The translations under genes were made by a program, and so were the position numbers. 64,000 nucleotides of DNA, taken from contig NZ_CP076133.1 in the NCBI RefSeq assembly GCF_018736045.1, positions 186,001 to 250,000 of the forward strand, written 5' to 3'. Every line of letters begins with the position of its first letter. Position 1 is the stretch's first letter. Positions 36,613-45,002 of this stretch are shown one piece after another. A model generated the notes under the pieces. That model saw nothing but the letters and a program-made list of their open reading frames with translations, was not told the DNA's origin and searched no databases. The DNA comes from Flammeovirga yaeyamensis. Its GTDB lineage: Bacteria > Bacteroidota > Bacteroidia > Cytophagales > Flammeovirgaceae.

Positions 36613-37184
36613 GATAATGGGTCTATAAAAAAATAGGGAAAAATAAAATAGATAGTAATGTATTCGCTTTAGGTAATAGGTTCCGGTTACATGATGATAA
36701 TCTAATTTAATACATTGATTTTGAATTTTATAATCTCTTCAGTTCGCAAGAAGTAAGAAATAAACAACATGAAAAAAAAGTTCTAGTTTTCTACTTAAAT
36801 ACACTTTTTATTGACATCCATGAATTATAAATCAATTGAATTATTCTAAGATGACAATATTATTCTAATTAGTAGTATTTCATTATTTCAAGTAAAAGAT
36901 GGTATAATTAAGACTTTTCTCTGAGGTACCCCCCTTTAAATAAAAAATAAATTACATGATGGAGTTATTCGTGAATTCTACATATCATAAAGACGTAACC
37001 AAGTTAAAATTCTCAGTTATGGATCAAGTACTTTATTAATTATGGATATCTTGATAATAAATCTAGAATAATTGATTCAAATATATTGGGTAAATAATTT
37101 TCATCAACTGAACATATTACTTCATTTAAAAATGAATTTATTTTATATTTAAATAATTTTTTAAAACTAAATTTTTTAAACAAA

Positions 37185-37454
37185 ATGAACGGACAACCTC
37201 CTAAAAGTTATCTGGTTGAATCAATCTTAGTGACTCTATTTTGCTGTTTACCATTTGGTATCGCAGGTATCGTAAACGCATCAAAGGTAGAATCAAGATT
37301 CTATGCGGGCGATGTTGAGGGTGCAGAAAAAGCATCTCAAGAAGCTAAAAAATGGATGAAATGGGGACTTATCTCATCAATCATCGGTGGTGTATTATAT
37401 GGAATTTTAATGTTAGTTGGTGTTGCAGCAGGATTATCACAAGGTCAGTTTTAA
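37185..37454 (+). CDS. CD225/dispanin-like small membrane protein
   Basis: The 89-aa protein has two membrane segments (about 9-31 and 57-85). The family core is VTLFCCLPFGIAGIVNASKV, then a loop ending in AKKWMKWG. CD225/dispanin proteins are a wide family that includes animal IFITM proteins; the bacterial members have no known function. Its 3' end overlaps a DUF2752 gene, a pairing I associate with Bacteroidota. Confidence 0.88.
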   Translation: MNGQPPKSYLVESILVTLFCCLPFGIAGIVNASKVESRFYAGDVEGAEKASQEAKKWMKWGLISSIIGGVLYGILMLVGVAAGLSQGQF

Positions 37455-37836
37455 GCAAATCCTATTAAAATTATTTATAATTTCTACAGGGTTAATTCTT
37501 TTTGTATACATCTACAGAAGTTTTAACCCTTTAGCATATGATTTCTTTCCGAAATGTCCATTAAAGTATACTACTGGATTAGAATGTCCGGGATGTGGAT
37601 CTCAAAGGGCGATCCATCAATTATTAAATTTCAATTTAATAGCCGCTTTTAAGTATAATCCCTTATTAGTATTATCTATACCATATATTATAGTAGAAAT
37701 TATTTTTAGGTTTGTCGATAAACAACTTATCTATAAACAAAGAAAGGTCCTTTACGGACCTCTTGCGATTAAAATAATCTTATGTATTGTCATTGCCTAC
37801 TGGATAGGCAGAAATATTATTTTACATCTACTATAG
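37417..37836 (+). CDS. DUF2752 membrane protein
   Basis: This 139-aa protein of the DUF2752 family carries the signature FPKCPLKYTTGLECPGCGSQ, where two Cys pairs probably form a metal or disulfide site. Two or three membrane helices lie about 15-30, 77-93 and 117-135. There is no ATG start. TTG at 37417 or GTG at 37420 are the plausible starts, overlapping the CD225 gene by about 35 bp. Function is unknown. Confidence 0.82.
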   Translation: MVLQQDYHKVSFKQILLKLFIISTGLILFVYIYRSFNPLAYDFFPKCPLKYTTGLECPGCGSQRAIHQLLNFNLIAAFKYNPLLVLSIPYIIVEIIFRFVDKQLIYKQRKVLYGPLAIKIILCIVIAYWIGRNIILHLL

Positions 37837-37989
37837 TTGTACTGCAATCTTCGCTAAAACAAAAGAAACGAATACAATTGCGGAAACTACACCCAATGCA
37901 TTTAAATTATGTTTTGATTGAGTAGCTACAGAAAATAAGCCTACTAACATAACAAACATAAAAAGAACAATAACTAATATAGTACTCAT
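37831..37989 (-). CDS. Predicted 52-aa membrane peptide
   Basis: An ATG at 37989 opens a 52-codon frame (MSTILVIVLFMFVMLVGLF, then VATQSKHNLNALG, then a second hydrophobic segment) ending TAG at 37831. Two membrane helices are clear. It overlaps the DUF2752 stop by 6 bp in convergent orientation. The tidy fit and two-helix design support a real gene, but no family is recognised. Confidence 0.5.
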   Translation of the reverse strand: MSTILVIVLFMFVMLVGLFSVATQSKHNLNALGVVSAIVFVSFVLAKIAVQL

Positions 37990-38107
37990 GATAATGTGGG
38001 TTGTGAATTAAAACATTTGACTTTACTTACATAACGCTTTACCCTACTATAATTCTGTTAATGATTTCACAACTTCTCCTAACAAATGTGATTGTACATT
38101 TTAAACC

Positions 38108-38162
38108 CAGCTGTTATATTGGTTATGCCACTCTACAATTTTTAAAAATAATATAACAGCTG
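38108..38162. repeat. Inverted repeat after TPR gene
   Basis: CAGCTGTTATAT (38108-38119) and ATATAACAGCTG (38151-38162) are perfect 12-bp arms around a 31-nt spacer. It lies 20 bp downstream of the 38183 TPR stop. No T run follows, so it may be a weak terminator or mRNA end stabiliser. Confidence 0.45.
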
Positions 38163-38182
38163 AGATCCTAATTGTTATCAGT

Positions 38183-39259
38183 TTATTCTCCTATGAAAAC
38201 AGATTCTTTATCCACCTGAAGGACGTTTTCTCCTTTAGTATACCATTCTAAAAATGATTCGAAAGCTTCTTCATTTTGGGTGACCCAAGCATCAATTTCC
38301 TTTTCATTACCCATCTGTAGAATATAATGGTTATAAGCCTCTAAATGTCCAGCATCATCAACTACCTTTTGATATTTAAACAATACATTTGGGTAGTCGT
38401 GAATGTCTTTTTGAGCATAATTTTTTAGAAATACTTTTCGGATCGCACACATATACTCCAAATCGATGTTCTTTTCGTTCGCTTGAGTAGCTGTAGCTAT
38501 CGCCATATTTTTAAAAAAGATCATAGAGAAAGGCATTTTGATTTCTCCATCAGAACCTTGATTGATATTAATATTTAAGGTTTTATTAAATGAATACACC
38601 ACAGAATCACCTTTTACCGTAATTGAGTTTTTGTAAGTATCATACAACATCTTTGACATCTGTGTTGTTCGATCAGATCCTCTTTCGATATTCATAAACA
38701 ACTCACCATAGATTAACCCATCAATCTTATAATCGGAATTCAGATATAAATCTGCAAGACGAAAATAGTTTGAAGGGTACATTGGATCCTTGCGAATACC
38801 TTCTTTATAATAATCAATTGCATAATCATAAAGCTGTTGATGTAAATAGATGTTGCCTGTTTCCAAATATAAATTACCTGCATTAGGGAAAACCTTTAAA
38901 CCTTCTTCATATTTCTTCAACGCCTTTTTCGGTTTACCCATCCAACTATCACAATTCCCTAATAATTGATATACCTGACTATTGGCATCATTATGTTTTT
39001 TTGATTTATTCAAATACTTAATAGCCGTTTTATAATCCTTTTTTAGAATATAAGCATAAGCAATTTCATAGGTATAAATGAAAGTCGTTGGATCTAACTT
39101 TTCGCATTCCAATAACATTTTGATGCTACTCTCAATAGCTCCATTATCCATTAGCTCAATAGCTTCCTCTGCTTTTTTCTGTGCTTTTTCTTTGTTCGTT
39201 TGCCCTAAAGTAAAAATGGACGATAAAAGTAATAGTCCAGTTATTAGTAAGTTTTTCAT
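38183..39259 (-). CDS. Exported TPR-repeat protein
   Basis: The 358-aa protein has a signal peptide (1-19, ending TLGQ) and about five TPR motifs in residues 25-190 (EIAYAYILKKDYKTAIKYLN, QLLGNCDSWMGKPKKALKKY). A non-repeat C-terminal region follows. It probably forms a periplasmic protein-binding scaffold. It starts 11 bp after the KDPG aldolase gene, so the two are co-transcribed, although no functional link is evident. Confidence 0.85.
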   Translation of the reverse strand: MKNLLITGLLLLSSIFTLGQTNKEKAQKKAEEAIELMDNGAIESSIKMLLECEKLDPTTFIYTYEIAYAYILKKDYKTAIKYLNKSKKHNDANSQVYQLLGNCDSWMGKPKKALKKYEEGLKVFPNAGNLYLETGNIYLHQQLYDYAIDYYKEGIRKDPMYPSNYFRLADLYLNSDYKIDGLIYGELFMNIERGSDRTTQMSKMLYDTYKNSITVKGDSVVYSFNKTLNININQGSDGEIKMPFSMIFFKNMAIATATQANEKNIDLEYMCAIRKVFLKNYAQKDIHDYPNVLFKYQKVVDDAGHLEAYNHYILQMGNEKEIDAWVTQNEEAFESFLEWYTKGENVLQVDKESVFIGE

Positions 39260-39270
39260 AAAAGATAGTT

Positions 39271-39912
39271 TTATATTGATACGTTTGAAATTTGCTTTTT
39301 TAGATCTAATAAATGATGATAAAGTGCTTCTTCCTGACCCTCTACTCTCAATTCTTTAGGGAATAATGCACTTCCCATTCCAACCCCATATACCCCCAAA
39401 TCAAAATACTCTTTGATATTTCCCTGATGAACTCCCCCAGTAGGTACTAATTTTATAGTATCTAGAGGTGCCATAATTTCTTTTATGTATTGTAATCCCA
39501 ACATATTTGGAAACAGCTTAACAGCATCCACTCCCAACTCCCAAGCAGCATATATTTCGGATGGTGTAAACGCTCCTGCAAAAATGGGCAAGTTTAGTTC
39601 TTTACACTTTACTATCACTTCTTTATTGATAATTGGTGTAACGATAAATTGAGCCCCCGCATCGACTGCTTTTGATACATCTTGAAGCGAACAAACTGTT
39701 CCTGCTCCTACATTTAGCTTTGGAAATTTTTCTGATAAAAATCGAATTTGCTCTTCTACCCCATCAGTATTCATAGTAATCTCTATGGACGAAAAACCAG
39801 CTTTTTCGTAGGCTTGCATCATGCGCTCTAAATTGTTGATACTTTCACCTCTTAATATGCCGATGATAGGTGTTTGCTTATATTTTTCCCAAGAAAAAGT
39901 TTGATGGTTCAT
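39271..39912 (-). CDS. eda: KDPG/KHG aldolase
   Basis: This class I aldolase splits 2-keto-3-deoxy-6-phosphogluconate into pyruvate and glyceraldehyde-3-phosphate, and also acts on 4-hydroxy-2-oxoglutarate. Visible residues are Arg21 (GILRGE), the catalytic Glu44 (SSIEIT) and the Schiff-base Lys132 (VKLFPN); GAGTV and VPTGGV form the phosphate site. At 213 aa it has the family length. It serves Entner-Doudoroff or uronate and deoxy-sugar breakdown, which fits the polysaccharide genes around it. It is coupled to the TPR gene downstream. Confidence 0.94.
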   Translation of the reverse strand: MNHQTFSWEKYKQTPIIGILRGESINNLERMMQAYEKAGFSSIEITMNTDGVEEQIRFLSEKFPKLNVGAGTVCSLQDVSKAVDAGAQFIVTPIINKEVIVKCKELNLPIFAGAFTPSEIYAAWELGVDAVKLFPNMLGLQYIKEIMAPLDTIKLVPTGGVHQGNIKEYFDLGVYGVGMGSALFPKELRVEGQEEALYHHLLDLKKQISNVSI

Positions 39913-40038
39913 AGAGTAATATTGTTGGTCTTTCTTTCTTGATTTAATATGAAAAAAAGATTTATTAATTCTTAATTAGAACATACATTTTAAGATATTT
40001 TATAACTTGTGAAACACTTTTCAAATTCACATCTTATC

Positions 40039-41196
40039 ATGGTAAAATATTTTTGCATTACAATTTGTTTTCTTTTGGGTTTCTTATTCTATTCTTGCAA
40101 TACATCATCAGGAAATGTAGCCCAAGAAACTATTGAGTTTTCTGCGAATCATCAAGATCTAAAATTCTTAGTTTCTTTTGAAGACGATGCCATTAATGTA
40201 AAAGACAAAAACAATATCAATTATCATTTAGAACATGTACAGTCTGGGTCTGGAGCCAAATACTCCGATGGTACGCATGAGTTTTGGATAAAAGGAGATG
40301 ATTTTATTTGGTCTGTGAATGGCAAAAAAATCTGCAATGGATCTATAAGCATTTCTGAAGATCAATTAATAGGTGATTATGCAAGTGTTAAATATAAAAA
40401 TAGAAAGGAAGGGTACGATTGGACTGGCGTAAGAGTCAGTAAATTTGATGATGAAAAGTTAAACATCAAAGTAAGATCAAGAAGTGATAAAAAGAAGCCA
40501 ACTTGTACTTTAGATGTTTTGGCATATAAAACCAAAAATGGAGTGTATCATGCATTTGTCAATGGTGGAAAAGTATTATTTAAATTTCATGAAAATTCAT
40601 TGGATATTACTTCTGAAAAACCTGATTTAATGCGTTTTTATTGTTCCGGTGGAGGCTCTTTCTTAAATACTTATCAAAAACAAAACAAACCACTTGATCC
40701 TAAACAGGTAGATCAAAGAACCTATGCACATTATGCTGAATACATGAACATTGGATTTGATATTTCGGCTATCACTAAGAAAGGAAAACAAGAAGTGATC
40801 ATACAAACATTGGGGTTAGCACACGATGACAAAATCACTATCCCGTTTGAAGGGACAATCGTACATACTTATGTAGAAGACCTTGATTTAGATATGTCGC
40901 CAGACGTGGTGATCGTTGGTAGAGATAAGAATAAAGAAGGTGTTTTGGTCGCCTTTTCAACAAATAATAAAAAGTCCATCAGTCAGGTGACCTTTAATAG
41001 TATAAAAGAAGATGCTGGACTCTCTGAAGGCTACCAAGGTAACGACGATTTTGCTATAGTAGAAACCACTTTAGTTCAACGTTTTCCTTTTTATGAAAAC
41101 GGAAAAACGGCGGGTAAAATGAAACAAATTCAATATAAACTCAAGCATGGAGAAGCATCGAAGAAATTCGAAGTGGACCGTGTCATCGAATTCTAA
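40039..41196 (+). CDS. Lipoprotein with MliC-like domain
   Basis: The 385-aa lipoprotein has a lipobox FYSC (Cys20). Residues about 60-100 resemble MliC, the membrane-bound inhibitor of C-type lysozyme (GAKYSDGTHEFWIKGDD). The remaining two-thirds is beta-rich and unrecognised. A GTG at 40009 opens the frame earlier, but the ATG at 40039 gives a clean lipoprotein signal. The stop is 1 bp from the alkA start. A role in lysozyme tolerance is an inference from the small domain. Confidence 0.7.
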   Translation: MVKYFCITICFLLGFLFYSCNTSSGNVAQETIEFSANHQDLKFLVSFEDDAINVKDKNNINYHLEHVQSGSGAKYSDGTHEFWIKGDDFIWSVNGKKICNGSISISEDQLIGDYASVKYKNRKEGYDWTGVRVSKFDDEKLNIKVRSRSDKKKPTCTLDVLAYKTKNGVYHAFVNGGKVLFKFHENSLDITSEKPDLMRFYCSGGGSFLNTYQKQNKPLDPKQVDQRTYAHYAEYMNIGFDISAITKKGKQEVIIQTLGLAHDDKITIPFEGTIVHTYVEDLDLDMSPDVVIVGRDKNKEGVLVAFSTNNKKSISQVTFNSIKEDAGLSEGYQGNDDFAIVETTLVQRFPFYENGKTAGKMKQIQYKLKHGEASKKFEVDRVIEF

Positions 41197-41197
41197 C

Positions 41198-41830
41198 ATG
41201 AACAACACTCTTTATTTTCCTATACCGGAAGAAGCCATCTCCTATTTAAAGAAAAAAGATAAAAAGCTTTCTGTCGCAATAGATCGAATTGGGGAGATAA
41301 AACGTCCCATTAATCCCGATTTATTTTCAGCATTAGTCAATAGTATCGTGGGTCAACAAATTTCTACCAAAGCCCAAAAAACGGTATGGAATAGAATTAA
41401 AAATGGCGTGGGTGTAGTGACTCCCAAAAGTATCCATGAATTCGATAGAGAAGAACTAAAGTCGTTCGGTCTTTCTTATCGAAAAGTGGACTATATCAAG
41501 GATTTCTCTGCAAAGGTATATACTAATGAATTCGATATAGAATCGCTTACAGAAATGACAGACGACGAAGTATGTAAACAACTCTCCTCCTTAAAAGGAA
41601 TTGGGAATTGGACTGCTGAAATGTTGATGTTATTCTCCATGCAAAGACAAAATATTCTATCCTTCGGTGATTTGGCCATCATCCGAGGTATATGCAAGTT
41701 GTATGGACACAAAGAAGTTGATAAAGTAAGGTTCGAAAAATACCGAAAACGATATAGCCCCTACGGATCTGTAGCTAGTTTGTACCTTTGGGCAATTAGT
41801 CATGAAGATTTTGTAGTCAGAAAATCTTAA
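41198..41830 (+). CDS. alkA: DNA-3-methyladenine glycosylase (AlkA-like)
   Basis: This 210-aa base-excision repair enzyme of the HhH-GPD family has the helix-hairpin-helix LKGIGNWTAEM (132-142), catalytic Asp158 (FGDLAIIRG) and NSIVGQQIS near 48-56. It lacks the iron-sulfur cluster of the Nth/MutY branch. It removes alkylated purines. The ATG at 41198 lies 1 bp after the previous stop and is preferred to an in-frame ATG 51 bp upstream. Confidence 0.9.
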   Translation: MNNTLYFPIPEEAISYLKKKDKKLSVAIDRIGEIKRPINPDLFSALVNSIVGQQISTKAQKTVWNRIKNGVGVVTPKSIHEFDREELKSFGLSYRKVDYIKDFSAKVYTNEFDIESLTEMTDDEVCKQLSSLKGIGNWTAEMLMLFSMQRQNILSFGDLAIIRGICKLYGHKEVDKVRFEKYRKRYSPYGSVASLYLWAISHEDFVVRKS

Positions 41831-42112
41831 AAAAATCAGTATTCTTCTAATAATATTTAAGAATGCTTAAAACCTCAACATTCTACTAATTAATTCGTTA
41901 ATTGTATAAGAAAGTCAATAATATGAGGCTCAATGCTACAATAACCACTCAAATTTTTGGTTAAATCAAATATTTTAGCGTTATTGATAGGCTAACACCA
42001 AAATTATTTATCGACTTTTTATGGTGTTTTAATTAAAAATCAATTTATTAAAACAAATCGGTATCAATTATTGTAATACAATAACTTATACCTAATTAAC
42101 AATTTTACGACT

Positions 42113-42292
42113 ATGAAGAATGTTGGAAAAAACGCTGGAAGATTATCTTCCAGAGATCAGAAGAATAGAGACCTTAACGAGGTAATTAACAAAATGAATA
42201 ACTTTTATGTACCAGCAACAACAACCGAAAAAGACTACGTACATTATAAGTATTTATTAGACCAAATCACTCAGAAAACAGAGAACCGTTAA
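42113..42292 (+). CDS. Predicted 59-aa charged peptide
   Basis: An ATG at 42113 opens 59 codons ending TAA at 42292. The product is hydrophilic and basic (KNVGKNAGRLSSRDQKNRD, then FYVPATTTEKDYVHYKYLLD), with no membrane segment. A strong terminator follows 45 bp later, and nothing else in the 550-bp gap explains it. No family is recognised; it is most likely a small cytoplasmic protein. Confidence 0.6.
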   Translation: MKNVGKNAGRLSSRDQKNRDLNEVINKMNNFYVPATTTEKDYVHYKYLLDQITQKTENR

Positions 42293-42337
42293 GATATATT
42301 CTTCTTTAATTGAATTAATAATTCAATTTTTGGGAAC

Positions 42338-42376
42338 AAGGCATAATCCTGATATTATATCAGATTATGCCTTTTT
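42338..42376 (+). terminator. Strong hairpin terminator
   Basis: AAGGCATAATC (42338-42348) pairs with GATTATGCCTT (42363-42373). The interior CTGATAT/ATATCAG also pairs around a 1-nt loop, making an almost fully paired long hairpin followed by TTTTT. It ends the 59-aa gene and may also stop the convergent type IX gene. Confidence 0.85.
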
Positions 42377-42383
42377 ATTTTGC

Positions 42384-43106
42384 TTATTCTTTGATGATTC
42401 TATACGACTGTTTATGGTCGATTTTTATAAAATAAGTACCCTTTTGATATTGCCTAAATGCGATATCAAATTCTTTTTGTTCACTCCAATCTTCAATTAG
42501 TAGTCGACCTTGTTGATCAAAAACTTCAACAAAATATTTATCATTTGAAGAAATGATATGTACATTATCGATTGTTGGATTTGGAAATAACCTTATCTCG
42601 TCATGTAACTTCTGAGGTTTATATATCAAAGAAATAGGAAATTGATGTCCTGTATATTCCTCAAAATCGTAGGCAGTTTGCGGAGGAGTATCACCAAAAG
42701 CTAATCCTTTATAAAATACTTTGGATAAATTGTTCGAGACATTCGCTTTTAGAAACTTTCCATCCTTTTCGAATTGTGTAAATACCCAATAGGTTCCCTG
42801 CTCTAGAAAGGTATCTTCAAACGTTATGGATAACTGAGATAATGACATCTTTATCTCATTAGAGCTTACAATTAACTCTCCAGGAGCATTGTCTTCATCA
42901 GCATAGATATAGAATTTTACTTTATCACCTGTGGCATTACACTCCATCTGAATAGTATTGATAAATCCATCTCCTAACACTTTGTAAGGTATCCCAACCA
43001 TATAGTTAGAAGAAGAATAAATTTCTGTATCAAAAGTCGACTTTGGGTTTTGAGCAATAGCTGAACTCAAACACAATAAAAGTGACCACATAAGTATATT
43101 TTTCAT
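42384..43106 (-). CDS. Type IX-secreted protein with sorting tail
   Basis: The 240-aa protein has a signal peptide ending AIAQ and a beta-rich body (KVKFYIYADEDNAPGELIVS). It ends in a type IX sorting domain: IRLFPNPTIDNVHI, then YQKGTYFIKI and a basic end RIIKE. It would cross the outer membrane and attach to the surface. The ATG at 43106 is chosen over two upstream in-frame ATGs because it gives a proper signal and falls 13 bp after the GH82-like stop. Co-transcription suggests a binding or accessory partner for that enzyme. Confidence 0.82.
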   Translation of the reverse strand: MKNILMWSLLLCLSSAIAQNPKSTFDTEIYSSSNYMVGIPYKVLGDGFINTIQMECNATGDKVKFYIYADEDNAPGELIVSSNEIKMSLSQLSITFEDTFLEQGTYWVFTQFEKDGKFLKANVSNNLSKVFYKGLAFGDTPPQTAYDFEEYTGHQFPISLIYKPQKLHDEIRLFPNPTIDNVHIISSNDKYFVEVFDQQGRLLIEDWSEQKEFDIAFRQYQKGTYFIKIDHKQSYRIIKE

Positions 43107-43119
43107 AATTTTTGATGTC

Positions 43120-44607
43120 TTATTCATAAATGTAATCGGTATCTGATGCACCTGTAGTAATAATTCTTGCCTCACTTCTGTAAACTACTTTGTCTCCAGA
43201 AAATACTCCTCCCTGCACCGTAATATTTGATGTTGATGGAATAGTTACACTATATCTACCCGGTATATTTCCGATTGTGCTCCCAGAGAATTTAGCCGTA
43301 AAAATGATTGGGGCAATTGGATGTGTTTTATAACGTTGTCCACCAGCATCTTTGATAATTAATGAATACACACCAGGTTTAGGAGATCGACTATTTCTAA
43401 CATCCACTAATTTTTGTCGATGTAACTCTGACATAAATCGTAGACCTTCAACACCTGTATCGCTTGGATAATTTGAAGCAAGTAAGTCATTAGTTCCACT
43501 AGATACAGTGTTGACTATCGTTTGTTTAAAAGTGATATTTTCAAAAGTCGTATTGGTAAATTCACCTCTTCTCGTTTGAGGTAAAAGACTAGCTGAAGCG
43601 ATATATAAAGTCGACAAACTGTTTTCTGCATACAGATCGGTAGCATAAATATTGTTACAGATCTTCGAATGAGGCTTTATAAAAAGTGCTGCAAAGCCCA
43701 AACTATTTGATACATCTTTGATATAAATATCATCGATGGCACCCATTTTCTGACTACCCGTTAGATTAAGGTCGTCGTTGTCCTTCCCACTACCAGGTTC
43801 TAATCGCACTGTAATTCCTTGTTCTCCCTCTAGGTTTTCCATGTAAATTCTTTTGCCACTAAAAGGTTGAACTAAAGCATAGCCGGTTCCAATTTTAGTC
43901 GCTATGGCATCTCTTACTACACCTTGAATCGGAATTCTATTAAAAGTGCTAAGATCATAATTTGCTCTACCTGTCTCGTCCCTACCAAGGAATTTACTAT
44001 CCGCTACCAAAAAGACGGAGGGATTTAAGGTATAATTATCAGTGATGATGAATCTAGAAATAGCAAAATTCTTTACGAATCCTACCTTAAATGGAGTGGC
44101 TGTTTCTAAAGGAGCAAAATTACTCAAATCGATTTCAAACCAAGTAGCCGAATTATTTGATGCTCCAATAATTTCCACATTAGAAATCACTTCCTGAAGG
44201 GAATTCGCATCTCTACCAAGATTAAATAACGTATTGTTATTTCCACTTCTATCGATGGTAATTTTCACATTATTCCCTATTTCAATACGCACATTCGATT
44301 GAAGAAAGATTTGCCCAAGGGTATAATTTCCTTCCAGAATTTTCACGACACCACCACCAAGGTTAGAAACCGTTTCAATTGCTTCGTTAATCTGATTAGC
44401 TGTAGCATTGCCATCTCTAAATATGATGGTTTTATTGATATTCACTTTATCAACAAAGAAGGTGAGATTTTTACTTCCCACAGTCGCTCTTGTTGTTCCA
44501 ATGGTTTTCTGTGCTCGTACAGAAAAAGTAGATAGAAGAAAAGCAGCACTTATTAGAAGTAAGGAGTTAAACCTACCTCTGAAAAAGTGGCAATAATTGT
44601 ATTTCAT
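43120..44607 (-). CDS. GH82-like right-handed beta-helix, possible iota-carrageenase
   Basis: The 495-aa exported protein has a signal segment of about 15-32. From about 75 on it shows repeated short strands typical of a right-handed beta-helix: GGGVVKILEGNYTLGQIFLQ, NVRIEIGNNVKITID. From memory of GH82 iota-carrageenases the order matches: a strand with GVVRDAIATKIGTGYALVQP, then GITVRLEPG (Glu270 at the acid position), then FIKPHSK (His313). The second acidic residue known from the Alteromonas enzyme is not obvious. It may be GH82, a divergent relative or another beta-helix enzyme acting on galactans. It lacks its own type IX tail, which is unusual for a secreted Bacteroidota enzyme. Confidence 0.6.
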   Translation of the reverse strand: MKYNYCHFFRGRFNSLLLISAAFLLSTFSVRAQKTIGTTRATVGSKNLTFFVDKVNINKTIIFRDGNATANQINEAIETVSNLGGGVVKILEGNYTLGQIFLQSNVRIEIGNNVKITIDRSGNNNTLFNLGRDANSLQEVISNVEIIGASNNSATWFEIDLSNFAPLETATPFKVGFVKNFAISRFIITDNYTLNPSVFLVADSKFLGRDETGRANYDLSTFNRIPIQGVVRDAIATKIGTGYALVQPFSGKRIYMENLEGEQGITVRLEPGSGKDNDDLNLTGSQKMGAIDDIYIKDVSNSLGFAALFIKPHSKICNNIYATDLYAENSLSTLYIASASLLPQTRRGEFTNTTFENITFKQTIVNTVSSGTNDLLASNYPSDTGVEGLRFMSELHRQKLVDVRNSRSPKPGVYSLIIKDAGGQRYKTHPIAPIIFTAKFSGSTIGNIPGRYSVTIPSTSNITVQGGVFSGDKVVYRSEARIITTGASDTDYIYE

Positions 44608-45002
44608 AATTTAGTTCGTTTAATAGGGTGTTTTATATGTTGTTTACCCTAAATTCAAAATTCATCTCATACTATGAGTTTACTTTATAGTCAGCTAGCT
44701 TTAATTAATTTTTTAAACACTTTTTAGTGATCAAATAAGTAATTGTTCGAAAGGTATAATCCTTCTTCTATCCCACTGTTGTTCAGGATAAAAAGAATGT
44801 TTTTATGCGTTCTTCATTTTTATAAATGTTTCTTTTTGATTTTAAACCAAGAGAAACATTTACCATTTAAACCTGTTTTAAAGGGGATTTCATTCTACGA
44901 TTAATGATTTGTGTTAGCCTAACAGTAATCTGTGCTTATTGGATAGCATAAGTTTTTAGAATTTTGAATAAATTATAATACGAAACATTAAACACTTTCA
45001 AT
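44608..45002. other. Divergent intergenic region
   Basis: This 395-bp region lies between the GH82-like and SDR genes. A 13-bp palindrome TGTTAG-c-CTAACA lies at 44912-44924, about 78 bp before the SDR start. No gene or RNA was recognised. Confidence 0.4.

Larger units (their letters stand above)
36446..37184. other. Long intergenic region with two terminators
   Basis: This 739-bp gap holds two tandem terminators (36481-36509 and 36580-36612). The second lacks an obvious gene ahead of it. The rest is very AT-rich, with no ORF above about 28 codons. A short RNA ending at 36612 is possible but unsupported. Confidence 0.4.

Noticed and set aside
36956-37039. Short frame of about 28 codons before the CD225 gene
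   Set aside because: It is too short, has no terminator or recognisable product, and sits in very AT-rich sequence.
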